The position numbers and the translations under genes were made by a program. A stretch of 21,096 bases of DNA from Candidatus Martarchaeota archaeon (GTDB taxonomy: Archaea > Micrarchaeota > Micrarchaeia > Micrarchaeales > CABMGC01), in assembly GCA_023379075.1 (NCBI GenBank), contig JAMCSO010000010.1:1-21096 (forward strand). Reading direction: 5' to 3'. Below are positions 13,383 through 20,818 of the stretch, in pieces (the stretch's first letter is position 1; every line of letters starts with the position of its first letter). The notes beneath the pieces are model-generated. The model was not told where the DNA came from. It searched no databases and saw only the letters and a list, made by a program, of their open reading frames with translations.

Positions 13383-13949
13383 ATGGTAATAGTTGAAGAA
13401 TACAAGCAAGCAATAAATAATTTGTTCCACCCCCGGTCTATAAATAAATCTATGGGAATAGTTGACGCGTTGATGTATTACTGGAAAGCAACCCTGATAC
13501 CTTTTGTTATAACTCTAATAGAGATTATAGCAATTGGAAGAATCTTTGCAGACCTGCTCAGTATTGCGCAGCTAGGTTCAATCCCATATGTTGGCATACT
13601 ATTATCAATAGGATTGCCGATATTTGCAGTTATCTGGTGGTTAGTAATGACCCCAATTAGCCTGCTAATAAGTTCATTTGTGCTTCATGTATTTGGGAAA
13701 TATCTGTTCAAGTGGTTTAAGGGAGAGTATGCGGATACATTTGCGGGCTCTGTTTATGGAGCTGCTTCTGGGCTCTCTTTTATCTGGATACCAGTTATTG
13801 GGTTGCTGATAGCTATTGTTGGGAGCTTTATAGTAGAGCTTATTGCAATAGCAAATCTAAACAAGACAACAGCAGTGAAAGTGTTGTTAGCAGGCATAAT
13901 AGGTGGGATAATTTTGGATTTGGTATTCTTCGTTATCGCGCATCTATAA
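13383..13949 (+). CDS. Yip1-domain-like membrane protein
   Basis: 188 residues with five predicted helices. After a short polar N-terminus (VEEYKQAINNLFHPRS) come helices around ATLIPFVITLIEIIAIG, YVGILLSIGLPIFAVIWW, SLLISSFVLHVFGKYL, SFIWIPVIGLLIAIVG and VLLAGIIGGIILDLVFFV. The loop KGEYADTFAGSVYGAASGLSFIW, then P..G and W-Y-type spacing, fit the YIP1 (PF04893) pattern. In archaea the function is not established. The start is the first ATG in frame; a TTATAAGATATAT stretch lies 10-25 nt upstream, rather close for a TATA box, and the palindrome at 13247-13264 offers an alternative promoter with a leader of about 100 nt containing the stem-loop. Confidence 0.7.
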   Translation: MVIVEEYKQAINNLFHPRSINKSMGIVDALMYYWKATLIPFVITLIEIIAIGRIFADLLSIAQLGSIPYVGILLSIGLPIFAVIWWLVMTPISLLISSFVLHVFGKYLFKWFKGEYADTFAGSVYGAASGLSFIWIPVIGLLIAIVGSFIVELIAIANLNKTTAVKVLLAGIIGGIILDLVFFVIAHL

Positions 13950-13966
13950 TCAATACCTACCCATGG

Positions 13967-14269
13967 TTAAATAGCTCCTTCTTTTCTTAGGAGCTTCTCC
14001 TTCTTTTTCTTTCCTCCTGGCGCAGAATAATTCCCTAGATCTCCATCTGACCGTATCACTCTGTGACATGGAATTGTTATGGTGAGAGGGTTAATTCTCA
14101 GTGTGTTGCCAACAGCCCGGTATGCCCCTGGATTCCCTACGGCTTTGGCGATTTCCTTGTATGTTCTTACTTCCCCAGGAGGTATCTTCATCGTCTCGAT
14201 TAAGACTCTTTTTTGAAATTCAGTAAGACCGCAAGTATCAAGTTTTTTTATTATATCTCTTTTCTTCAT
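13967..14269 (-). CDS. ogt: Methylated-DNA--protein-cysteine methyltransferase, DNA-binding domain only
   Basis: 100 residues: the C-terminal MGMT domain without the usual N-terminal RNase H-like domain. LTEFQKRVLIETMKIPPGEV, TYKEIAKAVGNPGAYRAVGNTL (the Arg finger in YRAVG, R51) and NPLTITIPCHRVIRSDG with the acceptor Cys (C68) identify it. Cys rather than Trp at this place argues for a true alkyl-acceptor, not an ATL protein. It takes alkyl groups from O6-alkylguanine in a single-use reaction. It begins 4 nt after the DP2 stop and is therefore the third gene of the PolD operon. It is convergent with the Yip1-like gene, with 17 nt between stops. Confidence 0.93.
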   Translation of the reverse strand: MKKRDIIKKLDTCGLTEFQKRVLIETMKIPPGEVRTYKEIAKAVGNPGAYRAVGNTLRINPLTITIPCHRVIRSDGDLGNYSAPGGKKKKEKLLRKEGAI

Positions 14270-14273
14270 GAGA

Positions 14274-17200
14274 TCACATGAACTTGCTAAGGTTGAATTG
14301 GCCGGTCTTGTTGTCTATAAGATCTGTCTGGAAAACGTTGTCTATCTCATCTTTCAGCAGGACAAGTCTCTGCCTTATATACATGTCGATCTCATATCTT
14401 TCAGCCAAGTTCATTGCCATTGAGAGGTATTTCTCAACACCACCTTTTGAGATTGTGAGGAGAAGCTTGCCACCATCTTTTGTGCACTTCCCAGAAAGAG
14501 GTACCCTCCTGTACTTTGAATTGCAATCTGAGCACCTGAATATCTGCTTTGAGAATGAATGAAGGTTTCCTATAAGATCTGGTATGAAGTGACTCAGAAT
14601 CAGTCTCTTCGCTGCATCCCTCTTGTCTATAGCAAGGATAGTGTCCATCAGCTTGAACTCTGCGTCGACCTTGTCTTGCATGGTCTTCAATTGCGTGTAT
14701 GAACTCTTCTTTGGAGCATATGTTATTGAGTCTGCAGAGGAGAGATGTGTGAAGAGAAGATTGTTGAAAGCAGTATTGCTCTTAAGCCTGTCTTCCACCA
14801 ATTCTATTTTCACATCTGAAGGATACGGATAGTCCTTCGTCTTCTCATAGAAGGAAAGAGGATATTCTGATACCACTTCCATTGCATGCGCTTCGTCATC
14901 GACCTCTTCTGGCATCACATTCAAAGTAAGTATGAGAGGAGTGTCCATGGTTCCGCCTACGCTGGTTGGAAGATATTCCTTTGAGAAGTTTATCAGTAGA
15001 TCAAGTAGCAATATTGTAGTGTCTTCGTCGCCATCACAGTTCCTTCTTCTTGCAGAGATTACGTAAGGATGCGCGAAACCGACATTTGCAGAAGTGAATC
15101 CTATCACTCTATTGAGCACTCCGCATGAAGTGTGCGGTGATAGCGTCACAACCAATTTTCCCACGAGATCGCCTGTTGATGCGGCACCGTAGAAAGGAGG
15201 CAGATGATAGAATGACTGAAGAAGCTCATCCATGAACTTTGAGACTTTCAGTATGTAATCTGCGCCTCTTCGATTGAGTATTACGTCCTGGTGCTTAAGC
15301 TCGAGCAATTGATCGTCAGAGACCAGATCGTTTCCAAGATAATCCTTCTCGTAGCCCAGTGAACGCAGGGTTTCAACAGATGTGCCTACCTCTTTAGGGT
15401 AGAAATGTGTTATAGGTACATCAGTAGCATCGAAGCGGGAAGTGCCGTCCTTAAAGATGTAGACGCCATGAAGAGCACGCAAGATCCCTTTATCTATCGG
15501 CTCTATAACCTTGTCCCTGTTCATCATTCCTTTGACCCCTTTTATTGTCTGTGGAAGCGTGCTTACATGCACACGTTTCATTGATTCAGAAACTGCCTTG
15601 ACAAGATCCATCTTACGCCTGGTGTATGCCAAGGCATCTATGTTGCATGTGGGACACTTGACTCCATCAACGAGAGATTTGCAATTAGGGCACTCCCTTT
15701 GTAGAACTGCCCTTGACCCGCATTCGTAGCAAAATTGGGTGGATATGGTTCTCTTGCAGCTTCTGCAATAATAAACTGCCATCTCAGCTTCTAACTCTGA
15801 TTTGAATCTTTTTGAATCGAGCAAGTATGCCCGGGTTAGATTTCTTTCCTTTCCACCATAATTCCCTATCGGGAAAAGAACATTTGGAGCAGGCTTCATG
15901 AGGCGCTCCTTTGCTTTTTCAGGCCTGCCAATTCTTGCGCCTATGACTGTTGATCTCTTTGGTATCTTGAATGGAGCTATGCAGTTCAGCATAGCCAGCG
16001 GATTTTCATAAGCACCCTCATACTTTCGCATAACATCTCCGAGATTCTCCACAATCCCTTCTTTTGATACGAATCCAAGTGAGGAAACAATGCTCTGCGC
16101 ATCATCTTCCAAGATAGTAATTTTTCCGTCGATAGGCTTGTGAGGCACATTGATCAGCTCGAGAGTCCTCTTTTCGGATGGGTTGTTCTCTAGGAGAAGT
16201 CCTTTGAGATCGAATATGCTTGTTCCTTCCCTGACATTTCCGCTTGCCGCTATATGCATTGCAAGTGATTTGATTGCATCAATTTTTATATACTGGAACT
16301 CGTAAAGGAACCTTGGGTGTATCGGAACACCATATTTGACGGATAGATCAAATGCTTCTTTGAAGTATATCTCCTTTTTAGGGAGAGCGCCAGCAAACCC
16401 TGCATTCTTCAGCTCTGCCTCCCAGTACTCCTCAACGTAACTTGTAGGCTGTAGGGGATTGTTTGATTTTTTGAAATCACCATATGTCACAAGCATATCT
16501 CCAAGAGAGAGTATCTCAACAATATCATCCTTTAGTGAGAGCGCGAGCTCTGCATCGTTTACACGCAGAGCCTCGCCTGAACGAAGCTTTATGAACGGTC
16601 CTTCTATGCTGTCTACAGGAACGGCGACGCAACCTTTTCCTGGGAACTCTATCTTAACCTGGGTGCCCACTGCAATAAATCCAGTAGTAAGAATCATAGA
16701 AGCAGGGTTGAATCCCTTTGCAGCGATGCCGGTGAATCGTGACCTGCCATATCTTAATCTAAAACCGCCCTGGAATCCAGGATATGCGAGGATGGGCCTG
16801 CCGGCGACAAGCTCGTCAAGAAACTTTGATGTGTCCTTTTTCTCTTCAGATTTTTTCACTTCCACGCGTATTATCTTGTTAAGCCATTCCCAATCTAGAC
16901 CTGCATTCTTTGTTTCTTTGATTACCTTTTTGGCCTTCTGCGCTATGCCTTCACATAAAACCAGTGGGACACCTCCACGCACTCTGTTTGTTATTGGTAC
17001 TTCCTTCCCATCATATCCTATTCGTTTAAGGTTGGCATGGGCTCCGACATCTATCGGATCGGTAGGTACACCATCAACACATATGGGACAGTTGCTTACT
17101 ATTACTCTTAAATCATCGTCGCTAGGCTTGTACTGGAGCCTTGCCGCTCTGGTGTGGTAGAGTTCTGCTTCCTCAACGTATCGCTCTATCTCGTCCTGTT

Positions 17201-17723
17201 GCGGTTTGAATACACCTATATTGAAAAGTTTCCGTGCATAATCTGCAAGTGCAACAGACATTGCTGCCCCTGTTCCTCCTGCACCACGTATCGGGCCCGC
17301 ATAAACCACAGCTATATAATCAGTATTGTCATAATTCTTATATCGTTTAACGCTTTGTATGCCTTCGGTTGGTGCAACCAGTATTCCTTCAGTGAATATT
17401 GCTACCCCAACCCTAACCGCGACCTCTATCCTTTGTAGGGTCTCGTACTTGTCAAATGCACTGTTTGTACATATTTCCTTCACTACTGCAAATGCGAGAG
17501 AGCTCCTTGATTGGCCTGTGTACGCTTTTCTAATTATTGCTTCAATTCCATCAACCTCTGTAAGTCCCTCGACTCTGCTTGCAAGATCAGGGGCTGGCCT
17601 TACCTCAACATAAGGCCTTGGATCGTAACCCTTAGATCTTGCATCCTTTGCGACCGAGAACGCCTTCTCGAATTCTTCTGACAAGCTCTTGAAATATTCC
17701 TCAGTATCCAAACACACACCCAA
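14274..17723 (-). CDS. polC: DNA polymerase D large (catalytic) subunit DP2
   Basis: 1149 residues, usual for an intein-free DP2. It begins with TEEYFKSLSEEFEKAFSVA, then RSKGYDPRP typical of the family. YAGPIRGAGGTGAAMSVALAD (about 141-161), PGFQGGFRLRYGRSR (315-329), and ARRRNCDGDEDTTILLLDLL (891-910) follow; D897 and D899 are the expected catalytic Asp residues of the two-barrel polymerase. Zinc fingers: C653/C656/C665/C668, C678/C681/C690/C693 and a C-terminal C1064/C1067/C1080 group. The last eight residues QFNLSKFM match a PCNA-interacting motif. No intein is inserted at the NCDGDED site. The start is TTG at 17723, directly after the DP1 stop, or possibly GTG at 17717. Confidence 0.97.
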   Translation of the reverse strand: MGVCLDTEEYFKSLSEEFEKAFSVAKDARSKGYDPRPYVEVRPAPDLASRVEGLTEVDGIEAIIRKAYTGQSRSSLAFAVVKEICTNSAFDKYETLQRIEVAVRVGVAIFTEGILVAPTEGIQSVKRYKNYDNTDYIAVVYAGPIRGAGGTGAAMSVALADYARKLFNIGVFKPQQDEIERYVEEAELYHTRAARLQYKPSDDDLRVIVSNCPICVDGVPTDPIDVGAHANLKRIGYDGKEVPITNRVRGGVPLVLCEGIAQKAKKVIKETKNAGLDWEWLNKIIRVEVKKSEEKKDTSKFLDELVAGRPILAYPGFQGGFRLRYGRSRFTGIAAKGFNPASMILTTGFIAVGTQVKIEFPGKGCVAVPVDSIEGPFIKLRSGEALRVNDAELALSLKDDIVEILSLGDMLVTYGDFKKSNNPLQPTSYVEEYWEAELKNAGFAGALPKKEIYFKEAFDLSVKYGVPIHPRFLYEFQYIKIDAIKSLAMHIAASGNVREGTSIFDLKGLLLENNPSEKRTLELINVPHKPIDGKITILEDDAQSIVSSLGFVSKEGIVENLGDVMRKYEGAYENPLAMLNCIAPFKIPKRSTVIGARIGRPEKAKERLMKPAPNVLFPIGNYGGKERNLTRAYLLDSKRFKSELEAEMAVYYCRSCKRTISTQFCYECGSRAVLQRECPNCKSLVDGVKCPTCNIDALAYTRRKMDLVKAVSESMKRVHVSTLPQTIKGVKGMMNRDKVIEPIDKGILRALHGVYIFKDGTSRFDATDVPITHFYPKEVGTSVETLRSLGYEKDYLGNDLVSDDQLLELKHQDVILNRRGADYILKVSKFMDELLQSFYHLPPFYGAASTGDLVGKLVVTLSPHTSCGVLNRVIGFTSANVGFAHPYVISARRRNCDGDEDTTILLLDLLINFSKEYLPTSVGGTMDTPLILTLNVMPEEVDDEAHAMEVVSEYPLSFYEKTKDYPYPSDVKIELVEDRLKSNTAFNNLLFTHLSSADSITYAPKKSSYTQLKTMQDKVDAEFKLMDTILAIDKRDAAKRLILSHFIPDLIGNLHSFSKQIFRCSDCNSKYRRVPLSGKCTKDGGKLLLTISKGGVEKYLSMAMNLAERYEIDMYIRQRLVLLKDEIDNVFQTDLIDNKTGQFNLSKFM

Positions 17724-19235
17724 TTATACATTATTGAAATCAACAACAGACATGTCTGCCATCTTGTGCTCATAAACGGGAACTACTGCAGGAGTTGGGA
17801 TATGCCCAAGCTTGAGCTGGTACCCAGTTCTTGACTGCCATGTTCCGCTATTTATTATCAGAGTTCCATGGTAATCAGAATAGCCATTTTTGTGGACGTG
17901 CCCCATATGTAGAACATCTGGAATCTCATCTATCACAAGTGCATCCTTCTTTGAAGGTATTATGGGATTGTTACCATAGATGGGAGATAAGTGCCTTCTA
18001 CGCAGTATCTCGAGCATCGCAACTTCAGGCTTGGAATAGGTGCAGCCAGGCATTCCCTGTATCACAGAGTCAAGAGAGGTGCCATGATATGAGAGAATCT
18101 TTGTGCCATGCAAAGTCAGGTATCCAGGATTAGATATGTAATGCACATTCCTCTGCACAAAATCCCCTATCAGATCCTTCGGTAGTATTGGCTGTGGCTC
18201 GGCCCTCTGGACAGCATCATGGTTTCCGGTGAGTATGAATACCTCGATGTAATCAGGGATGTTTGACATGAAATCAAAGAAGACCGAATATTGCTTGTAT
18301 ATGTCGGTTATGTTAAGTTCTTTATCCTGATTTGGGTAGATTCCGATTCCGTCGACCAGATCCCCCCCTACAACTACGTATTTTATCTTGCTCGCAAGAT
18401 CCTTGCGATAATTCACCCCGCCATTGAGCCATTCCAGGAACTTGCTGAAGTGGTTCTCCATGAACATCTTGCTGCCAACATGAGCATCAGAAATAAGTGC
18501 AGTTGCTACATCCTCTTCTGATTTCTTTCTTGAATGGACTGCTATGTCTGGAAACACTATAGAGCTAGCCATGACAAAAGGGCTTGAGAGCTTTCCCCTC
18601 ACAGCTATAACCTCATCGGGAATGATCCTCGATGCTAGATCGAAGAGGCTCTCTCCCCTTACGCTATATTGCGACTTCAGAAAGAGGACTTTCGCACTTC
18701 CAGTCTCATCTTCCAATGTGATAAGGATATGACCATTCTTTGTTATTATCTTATCGTAAACCATGCCAACTATCGCTACTTCCCTTCCTTGGGTGTACTG
18801 CTTTAGACTCTCGATATTGTTGATCATACTAAGAAGAGTTGAACTTCTTCCTTCCTCTATGAATTGCCTCAGTTTCTTGAATCTGTCATTAAAGTAAGAT
18901 GCGAAATCTGAGACCATCGCACCGGTCTTTTCAACTTCTACGGATCTGGCCTTGAAGTTAGCGTCTACATCCTTTGCTAGAGAGGCAAACGCACTAGACC
19001 TTCTGATCTCTATCTGCTTTGGAGCCTTTTCATCGATATTTGATGAAAGCTTCAGTAGGGTCTCTTTGTTAAGAATGTTTATTGATTGCGCATCTCCAAA
19101 GAAGTTAAGTATCTGCGCAGTCAGAGACTCCAGGTCTTTCCCAACCATATCCTCATCAGATATGTCAGAACTTATCAGAACACGACCATTTAGCCTGCTC
19201 ACGAGCTCTAGCACTGTAGACTGCTGATCTGACAC
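17724..19235 (-). CDS. polB: DNA polymerase D small subunit DP1 (3'-5' exonuclease)
   Basis: 503 residues. An OB fold at about 150-235 (REVAIVGMVYDKIITKNGHI...SSPFVMASSIVFPDI) precedes a calcineurin-like phosphoesterase domain with its metal-binding motifs: ISDAHVGS (D250, H252), VVGGDLVDG (D292), LTGNHDAVQ (N338, H339, D340), SYHGTSLD (H384) and MGHVHKNGY (H446, H448). These support an active proofreading nuclease. The region 65-150 is variable, as in the family. Translation starts at GTG 19235 with a G-rich ribosome site (GGGGGG, 4 nt upstream). The stop is directly followed by the DP2 start, so the two subunits are co-translated. Confidence 0.96.
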   Translation of the reverse strand: MSDQQSTVLELVSRLNGRVLISSDISDEDMVGKDLESLTAQILNFFGDAQSINILNKETLLKLSSNIDEKAPKQIEIRRSSAFASLAKDVDANFKARSVEVEKTGAMVSDFASYFNDRFKKLRQFIEEGRSSTLLSMINNIESLKQYTQGREVAIVGMVYDKIITKNGHILITLEDETGSAKVLFLKSQYSVRGESLFDLASRIIPDEVIAVRGKLSSPFVMASSIVFPDIAVHSRKKSEEDVATALISDAHVGSKMFMENHFSKFLEWLNGGVNYRKDLASKIKYVVVGGDLVDGIGIYPNQDKELNITDIYKQYSVFFDFMSNIPDYIEVFILTGNHDAVQRAEPQPILPKDLIGDFVQRNVHYISNPGYLTLHGTKILSYHGTSLDSVIQGMPGCTYSKPEVAMLEILRRRHLSPIYGNNPIIPSKKDALVIDEIPDVLHMGHVHKNGYSDYHGTLIINSGTWQSRTGYQLKLGHIPTPAVVPVYEHKMADMSVVDFNNV

Positions 19236-19265
19236 TTTACCCCCCGCAGGTTATTATGCAGTTTA

Positions 19266-19277
19266 GTATTAAAATAG
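19266..19277 (-). promoter_or_regulatory. TATA box of the polD operon
   Basis: CTATTTTAATAC on the minus strand, centred about 35 nt before the DP1 GTG. Initiation near 19245 would leave a leader of about 10 nt carrying the G-rich ribosome site. It overlaps the end of the upstream regulator gene, so read-through from that gene is also possible. Confidence 0.45.
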
Positions 19278-19691
19278 TTGGGTCAGTATTCCATGGACGT
19301 CCTGAAACAGAATGCCCATGTTGATTGAAAGGTATGGAAGTATGCTTAGTGACTCTATATTCTGGTATTTTAAGAAAAGCATCAGGGAAAGTGTCATCAT
19401 CCCACTCTTCTTAAGTATGGATTCGTGCTTCTTTAGGTTCGACATCAGATCCTTCACTAGAGGTCTTACTTCCTTGTTTATGAAGTACTCGTGCTCTCTC
19501 CCTATTGTCCTTTTGCCGACGAAGTTATAGTCAAGAAGATACCTTAGGTTGTGGGATACGTTTGTCTGCTCAAGCCGCGTGCTCTTGACTATTTTTGACA
19601 CGGAGAGGGGCCTGTCCACTATTGCTCCGAGGATCTTGAACCTTGTCTTGTTTCCGATTGCATCGGAAAAGATATCTATAGGATCTTTCAT
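19269..19691 (-). CDS. ArsR-like winged-helix transcription regulator
   Basis: 140 residues from the ATG at 19691. MKDPIDIFSDAIGNKTRFKI, then LGAIVDRPLSVSKIVKSTRL, EQTNVSHNLRYLLDYNFV and GKRTIGREHEYFIN form an ArsR-type helix-turn-helix and wing: helix 3 is QTNVSHNLRYL. The C-terminal part (KKHESILKKSGMMTLSLMLFLKYQ and after) is hydrophobic and could be a dimer interface or a weak membrane-associated tail; no metal-binding Cys motif is seen. A frame extension to 19781 would add 30 unlikely residues. An inverted repeat sits between the TATA box and the start (19699-19712), suggesting autoregulation. The gene ends 33 nt before DP1 on the same strand, so it may affect the polymerase operon. Confidence 0.78.
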   Translation of the reverse strand: MKDPIDIFSDAIGNKTRFKILGAIVDRPLSVSKIVKSTRLEQTNVSHNLRYLLDYNFVGKRTIGREHEYFINKEVRPLVKDLMSNLKKHESILKKSGMMTLSLMLFLKYQNIESLSILPYLSINMGILFQDVHGILTQLF

Positions 19692-19698
19692 AAAGATT

Positions 19699-19712
19699 CC
19701 AGCAGTTACTGG
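19699..19712. promoter_or_regulatory. Inverted repeat in the leader of the ArsR-like gene
   Basis: CCAGCAGTTACTGG: outer arms CCAG/CTGG with CAGTTA between; the core CAGTTACTG is also near-palindromic. It lies 8-21 nt ahead of the start codon, downstream of the TATA region, a usual place for an autorepressor site. Confidence 0.35.
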
Positions 19713-19722
19713 ATTACTATTG

Positions 19723-19737
19723 TATTTATATATTAAA
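19723..19737 (-). promoter_or_regulatory. TATA box of the ArsR-like gene
   Basis: TTTAATATATAAATA on the minus strand, centred about 38 nt before the ATG at 19691, predicting a leader of about 12 nt. Confidence 0.5.
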
Positions 19738-19778
19738 AAGCTATCTAGTATATGAATTAATGACATATGAAATAAAAT

Positions 19779-19795
19779 CATATAAATTTAAATAC
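19779..19795 (+). promoter_or_regulatory. TATA box of the DUF1059-like gene
   Basis: CATATAAATTTAAATAC about 39 nt before the ATG at 19827; initiation near 19814 gives a short leader that carries the GGTGA ribosome site at 19819-19823. Confidence 0.55.
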
Positions 19796-19826
19796 TTTTT
19801 CTTTCATGTACAGAATAGGTGAAAAG

Positions 19827-20000
19827 ATGGCAAAATACGAATTCGCATCTAGGAGGGCAGGAAAACAGTGCAGCTTCGTCGCAGAGGAAGAGAGCAGAGA
19901 GGAAGCGGTGCGAAAAGCAAATGAACATATCAAGGCATGCAGTGCATGCGCAGGACTTGGTGAAGAGCAGATCTCTGCAGCAATACAGGAGAAGCAATAA
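19827..20000 (+). CDS. Small DUF1059-like protein
   Basis: 57 residues: MAKYEFASRRAGKQCSFVAE, then ESREEAVRKANEHIKACSAC, AGLGEEQISAAIQEKQ. The order (aromatic Y.F at the start, an RxxGxxCxF strand, an acidic EESREEAV helix with a His, then a short C-terminal helix) matches DUF1059 (PF06348). The first Cys of the family's usual Y-x-C-R pattern is Ser here, and the C-terminal loop carries a CSAC pair instead, which may be a metal or redox site. GGTGA 3 nt before the ATG fixes the start; an upstream ATG at 19806 in the same frame is not preferred. Function is unknown. A T-rich tract follows the stop. Confidence 0.65.
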   Translation: MAKYEFASRRAGKQCSFVAEEESREEAVRKANEHIKACSACAGLGEEQISAAIQEKQ

Positions 20001-20011
20001 GCTAAAGGCCG

Positions 20012-20038
20012 TAATTTTTATTTTTTAATTGGTTTTTT
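20012..20038 (+). terminator. T-rich archaeal terminator
   Basis: TAATTTTTATTTTTTAATT then GGTTTTTT, beginning 12 nt after the stop of the DUF1059-like gene. Runs of T are the usual archaeal termination signal. Confidence 0.65.
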
Positions 20039-20041
20039 ACT

Positions 20042-20059
20042 TGAGCAGAGGTCTACTCA
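20042..20059. promoter_or_regulatory. Near-perfect palindrome upstream of the L1 operon
   Basis: TGAGCAGAGGTCTACTCA has a single mismatched pair over 18 bp. It lies between the terminator and the L1 promoter and could be a regulator site or a hairpin ending the upstream transcript. Confidence 0.4.
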
Positions 20060-20060
20060 G

Positions 20061-20078
20061 GCATATGCGTTGCATATG
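20061..20078. repeat. Two GCATATG direct repeats one helical turn apart
   Basis: GCATATG at 20061-20067 and 20072-20078, 11 bp apart start to start, about 20 bp upstream of the TATA box of the L1 operon. The phase suggests a two-site binding element. Confidence 0.4.
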
Positions 20079-20089
20079 GGTGCAAAACC

Positions 20090-20101
20090 TTTTTATACTT
20101 T
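20090..20101 (+). promoter_or_regulatory. TATA box of the L1-L10 operon
   Basis: TTTTTATACTTT about 80 nt before the rpl1 start codon. Initiation is predicted near 20121, giving a leader of about 50 nt that starts with an AAGAC/GTCTT hairpin (20119-20134). Confidence 0.55.
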
Positions 20102-20118
20102 TATGGGATATACTATTC

Positions 20119-20134
20119 AAGACTTAAGTGTCTT
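20119..20134 (+). promoter_or_regulatory. Leader hairpin of the L1-L10 mRNA
   Basis: AAGAC-TTAAGT-GTCTT: a 5-bp stem with a 6-nt loop at or just after the predicted start of transcription. It may protect the 5' end or be part of an autoregulatory leader; the L1 operon of methanogens is known to be controlled by L1 binding its own mRNA, but I cannot identify the L1 site here. Confidence 0.35.
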
Positions 20135-20174
20135 ATTTTCCCGTTATCACTGCATTTTGGCAGGAGGGGTTTAG

Positions 20175-20810
20175 ATGGCAGACGAAGAGTTAGATAAGAT
20201 AATAAATTTCATAAGCGAGAATAAGGGCAAGAGGAAGTTTAAGCAGACAGTAGAGCTTGCGATAAATTTCAAAGGGATAGATTTCTCGAAACAGGACAAT
20301 AGGCTCAACATTGATGTTATATTGCCACATGGAAAAGGCAAGGTTAAGAAGATAGCTCTTTTTGCCTCGGAAAGAAACCTCGTAGAGGAAGCTAGGAAGA
20401 ATGGTATCGAAGTCATAGGAAGCGAGGATATAGAGAAGATAGCTGCTGACCAAGCAAGACTTAACTCATTATTGGATTACGAACTGATCGCACAGCCAAA
20501 CCTTATGCCTAGCATTGCGAAGAGCTTTGGTCAATTCCTTGGGCCAAGGGGAAAGATGCCTAGACCGCTCGTAGGAAGCATGAGCATGTCAAGCGTTGCT
20601 AATGAATTGAACAAGAGGATAGTTCTTAAGAGCAAGGGTAGATATCTCCCAACAGTGCACTGCGTCATTGGAAACGAAGATATGGATGCAAAGAATATTT
20701 ATGAAAATACCAAGGAAGTCATTGAGAGCGTTGGGAAGAAAATAGGACAGAACCACATTAAGTCAGTTTATATCAAATTGACAATGACAAAGCCTCTAAG
20801 ATTAATGTAG
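20175..20810 (+). CDS. rpl1: Ribosomal protein L1 (uL1)
   Basis: 211 residues, the usual archaeal length. KRKFKQTVELAINFKGIDFS, then NIDVILPHGKGKVKKIALFA, and the domain II segment PSIAKSFGQFLGPRGKMPRP are characteristic; the C-terminus HIKSVYIKLTMTKPLRLM ends the domain I strand. L1 binds helix 77 of 23S rRNA at the L1 stalk. A strong ribosome site, GGAGGGG, lies 6 nt before the ATG. The leader is about 50 nt. The following gene encodes L10/P0, in the L1-L10(-L12) order seen across archaea. Confidence 0.95.
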   Translation: MADEELDKIINFISENKGKRKFKQTVELAINFKGIDFSKQDNRLNIDVILPHGKGKVKKIALFASERNLVEEARKNGIEVIGSEDIEKIAADQARLNSLLDYELIAQPNLMPSIAKSFGQFLGPRGKMPRPLVGSMSMSSVANELNKRIVLKSKGRYLPTVHCVIGNEDMDAKNIYENTKEVIESVGKKIGQNHIKSVYIKLTMTKPLRLM

Positions 20811-20818
20811 GTGCCATC

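Noticed and set aside
16459..17160. 233-codon plus-strand frame opposite DP2
   Set aside because: It is a shadow of the DP2 coding sequence; no domain, start signal or promoter supports it.
14274..17723. Possible intein in DP2
   Set aside because: The NCDGDED site and flanking motifs are contiguous and the length is that of an intein-free protein.
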